Shown here piece by piece: positions 61,569 through 64,000 of a DNA stretch of 64,000 nt. The translations under genes and the position numbers were made by a program. The stretch is from assembly GCA_036245525.1 (NCBI GenBank), contig BTPG01000005.1:209875257-209939256 (forward strand), given 5' to 3'. Origin of the DNA: Semisulcospira habei. Lineage: Eukaryota > Mollusca > Gastropoda > Semisulcospiridae. Under the pieces are notes generated by a model that searched no databases, was not told the origin of the DNA, and was given only the letters and a program-made list of their open reading frames with translations. The stretch's first letter is position 1. Every line of letters begins with the position of its first letter.

Positions 61569-64000
61569 ACACACTTACACACACACACCCTACTGAACCC
61601 TCTTCTCGTCTTCCTCCTTGTCCTCACAAACAATTATGCTCATCAAATACACACGCCAACAACTGCTATCTCTACGTCGCCACGCCACCTACTGCGCGGC
61701 CGGTGCCGCTGACAGTGTTGCAGATGCCTCACGCGGCATCCGATCGCGAAAGAGAGGCCACAGGGGCAGAATTAGCAAAAGGCGGGACTCACCACCACAA
61801 ACACAACCACACACTTCTTCCCCTTTTCCTATGCCCTTCCACCCCTTCTGCCTCCCCCCGCCTCCTCGATTTCTCCACCTCCCTTCCTTCTTCTCCCATT
61901 TCCTTTCCTCTCTTGCTCATCTACTGTTTTCTGCTTTCCTCGGCCGCCCCCTCCCCCGCCCTCCTCCCCCTTCCTCCCCTCACCCCCTCCTCCTTCGCTT
62001 GCTTTTTCCTCCTCGTCCCCTCTCCCCCTTTCTCCTCCCGTTCGCCCTCCCCCTCCCTCTACCTCAGCTTTTCCTACTCCCCTTCCTCCTCCTCCCCTCC
62101 CCCTCCCCCTCCTCTCGCATCCTCTTTCTTGCCCGGTTCTCCTTCCCCGTCTTTTCCTCCTCCCCCCTCTCCCCCTCCCCCCTCCATCCCATCCCCACCC
62201 TCCTCTTCCTGTGTCCTCTTCTTCGTCCGTTTCTTCTCCCTCTTCCTCTTCTGGCTCATCCAACCTAAAACTGTGTCTGTTCAATGAACAGTCTGTCTGT
62301 AAAGATAGCAAAGCCGACGTGATTTCAGATTTCATCGTAGACAATGACCTAGATGTTGTCATGATCACCGAAACGTGGCTCCGCTCAGCTGGCGATGAAC
62401 CCATCATCGCCAGCGTCACTCCGAGTGGCTACCGCCTGGCCTCCTTCCCGCGTGCTTCCAGAGGGGGGTGGCATTGCCATCATCTACAGGGATTTTCTTT
62501 CTGCGCACCTCTCCTTCTCTTAGTCTCTCCCTTTTGTTCATCCCTCCTTTGAATCTGTCGAGGCCGTAGCAACACTCCCTGGCCAGTCCCTCATCTTCTC
62601 ATGTATCTATCGCCCCCCTCCAAGCTCTCAAAACAAACTCACAAACTCCATGTTCCTCACCGAGTTCGATCTCCTCCTCGACCACTACAGCACACGACCC
62701 GGAAAACACATCCTTCTTGGCGACTTTAACTTCCACTTCGACAAACCCGACCACACCGACACAAAACGCCTTTGCACGTCACTTTCAAACCACAATCTTA
62801 CACAACACATCACTAAACCTACCCACCGACTCGGCCACACCCTCGACTGGATCATCACCCGCACCTCCGATCAACTCTTCCTCGACTCTGACACCTCTTC
62901 TGTGCTTCCCTCCGACCACCTCGCTATTCTCGTCGCCCTCAACCTACCTCCCCCGAAAAAAACCAAGCTCTTTGTCTCTCATCGCAAACTAAAATCTGTC
63001 AACCGAGAGAACTTCTTCGACGAAGCTGTCGACCTTCTCTTGGACCCCGCCCCCTCTCCCGATCTTGCATCCCATTTCGATTCCTCCCTTCGAAAACTTA
63101 TAGACACCACCTGTTCCATACCCAACCGACTTCCCTCCCCCTGGCTCACTGACGACATAGCTGAGGCCAAGCGCGAGCGTCGACAAGAGGAACGCTGCTG
63201 GCGCTCATCTGACCTCACCGTTCACAAAGAGATCTTCCAAACCACCAGAATGATCTCCGACTCCAAACGCAAACACCTTCAAAACAAAATCCTGGAATCC
63301 ACTTCTTCCAAAACCCTCTACGCTACCATGAACAGACTCCTAGGCACTTCTAAAGACTCTCCTCTTCCCAACACACACAGCAAAGAAGAACTTCCGTCCG
63401 CTTTTTCCTCCTATTTCTCCGACAAAATCCAAACTCTGCGCAAAACACTCGACACACTGCCTTCTCCGATTTGCCTTCCTGACCCCCCCCCCCCCCCCCT
63501 TTTCCGGCACTCCCCTCTCGTCCGTCCGCCCCGTCTCTCAGGATGAAGTCCTCAAGACCATAAAGTCCATGCCTTTCAAAACCTGCGAACTAGACCCCCT
63601 CCCAGCTTCCCTCTACCGGGACGGCCTCCCAAAACTGTTGCCCTTCATTACCGACATCATCAACACATCTCTAGAGAATGGCTCCGTCCCCGATATCTTC
63701 AAGTCCGCCATCGTCCGTCCTCTCCTCAGAAAACACAACCTCGACCCAAACGAACTCAAGAACTACCGCCCAGTCTCCAATCTCTCTTTCCTGTCCAAGC
63801 TTCTTGAGAAGGTTGTCCTCAACCAACTCAACCTCCTCCTCGCCGACAACAACCTCCTCAGTCCCTTCCAGTCTGCCTATCGCAAACATCACAGCACTGA
63901 AACAGCCCTTCTACATATCCTTAACGACCTGCTTCTCTCCACTGACTCGGGCAACATCTCCCTTCTTACGCTACTCGATCTCTCTGCCGCCTTCGACACC
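60995..64000 (+). mobile_element. L2-like LINE, 5' part, cut by window edge
   Basis: 5' UTR from about 60995 (CGCCATCTTGTTTGTGTGAC, AC tract 61500-61575, very CT-rich leader 61800-62240). Endonuclease: NLKLCLFNEQSVCKDSKADV, VVMITETWLRSAGDE (62256-62400), then ILLGDFNFHFDKPDH, LDWIITRTSD and SDHLAILVALN (62700-62945). RT: KTCELDPLPASLYRDGLPKL, NYRPVSNLSFLSKLLEKVVL, PFQSAYRKHHSTETALL, LLTLLDLSAAFDT at the edge. Frameshifts lie at a G run (about 62465) and a C run (63483-63499). The start codon is unclear because the Ser-rich leader is open. Confidence 0.9.
61500..61575. repeat. (AC)n microsatellite in the L2-like 5' leader
   Basis: About 35 AC units. Confidence 0.96.

Noticed and set aside
61829..62419. 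Glu/Gly/Arg-rich minus-strand ORF
   Set aside because: Complement of the CT-rich leader of the L2-like LINE; no motif.

Overview
The window reads as intronic DNA of a lophotrochozoan animal, most likely a marine mollusc (inference from retrotransposon families, dense GT/CT/AT microsatellites and the channel sequence; no single marker proves it). The only host gene I can support is a voltage-gated sodium channel alpha subunit on the minus strand. Twelve exons between 22,652 and 56,562 (about 1.88 kb of coding sequence in 34 kb) run from the I-II linker through all of domain II, the II-III linker and domain III up to S5. All eleven junctions have GT/AG sites and matching phases. Domains I and IV, the inactivation linker and both gene ends lie outside the window. 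Motifs resemble the invertebrate Nav2 (BSC1/DSC1) type, but the deciding domain III pore residue is not present here.

Layout. 1-9 kb: a long minus-strand CR1-like LINE with an SGNH-esterase ORF1, broken by an L2-like fragment and by a plus-strand LINE 3' end. 9.4-14.3 kb: a chain of LINE 3' fragments separated by (CT)n/(AG)n tracts, every LINE tail abutting CT in the same polarity. 14.3-15.4 kb: an LTR with the start of gag. 15.4-19.1 kb: a LINE with a C-terminal zinc finger. 19.3-21.7 kb: a degenerate CR1-like LINE carrying an L2-like insertion. 22.6-25 kb: two channel exons. 26.5-37 kb: three same-strand LINEs in tandem (a degenerate zinc-finger-clade copy, an I/Nimb-like element with RNase H, and a clean 5'-truncated zinc-finger copy). 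37.2-49.5 kb: channel exons interleaved with a solo LTR split by a Tc1 element, an RTE-like fragment, an 870-bp minisatellite and another CT-flanked LINE. 49.5-60.6 kb: an L2-like fragment, AT-rich repeats, exons, a GGAAT-type satellite and many small TTAA-bounded palindromic elements. 61-64 kb: the 5' part of an L2-like LINE cut by the window edge.

No rRNA, tRNA, CRISPR array or bacterial-type operon was recognised. Apart from the channel, the biology here is transposition: nested insertions with readable target duplications, microsatellite-associated LINE integration with a conserved 3' hairpin, and hairpin MITE families, one of which appears to have given rise to the minisatellite.
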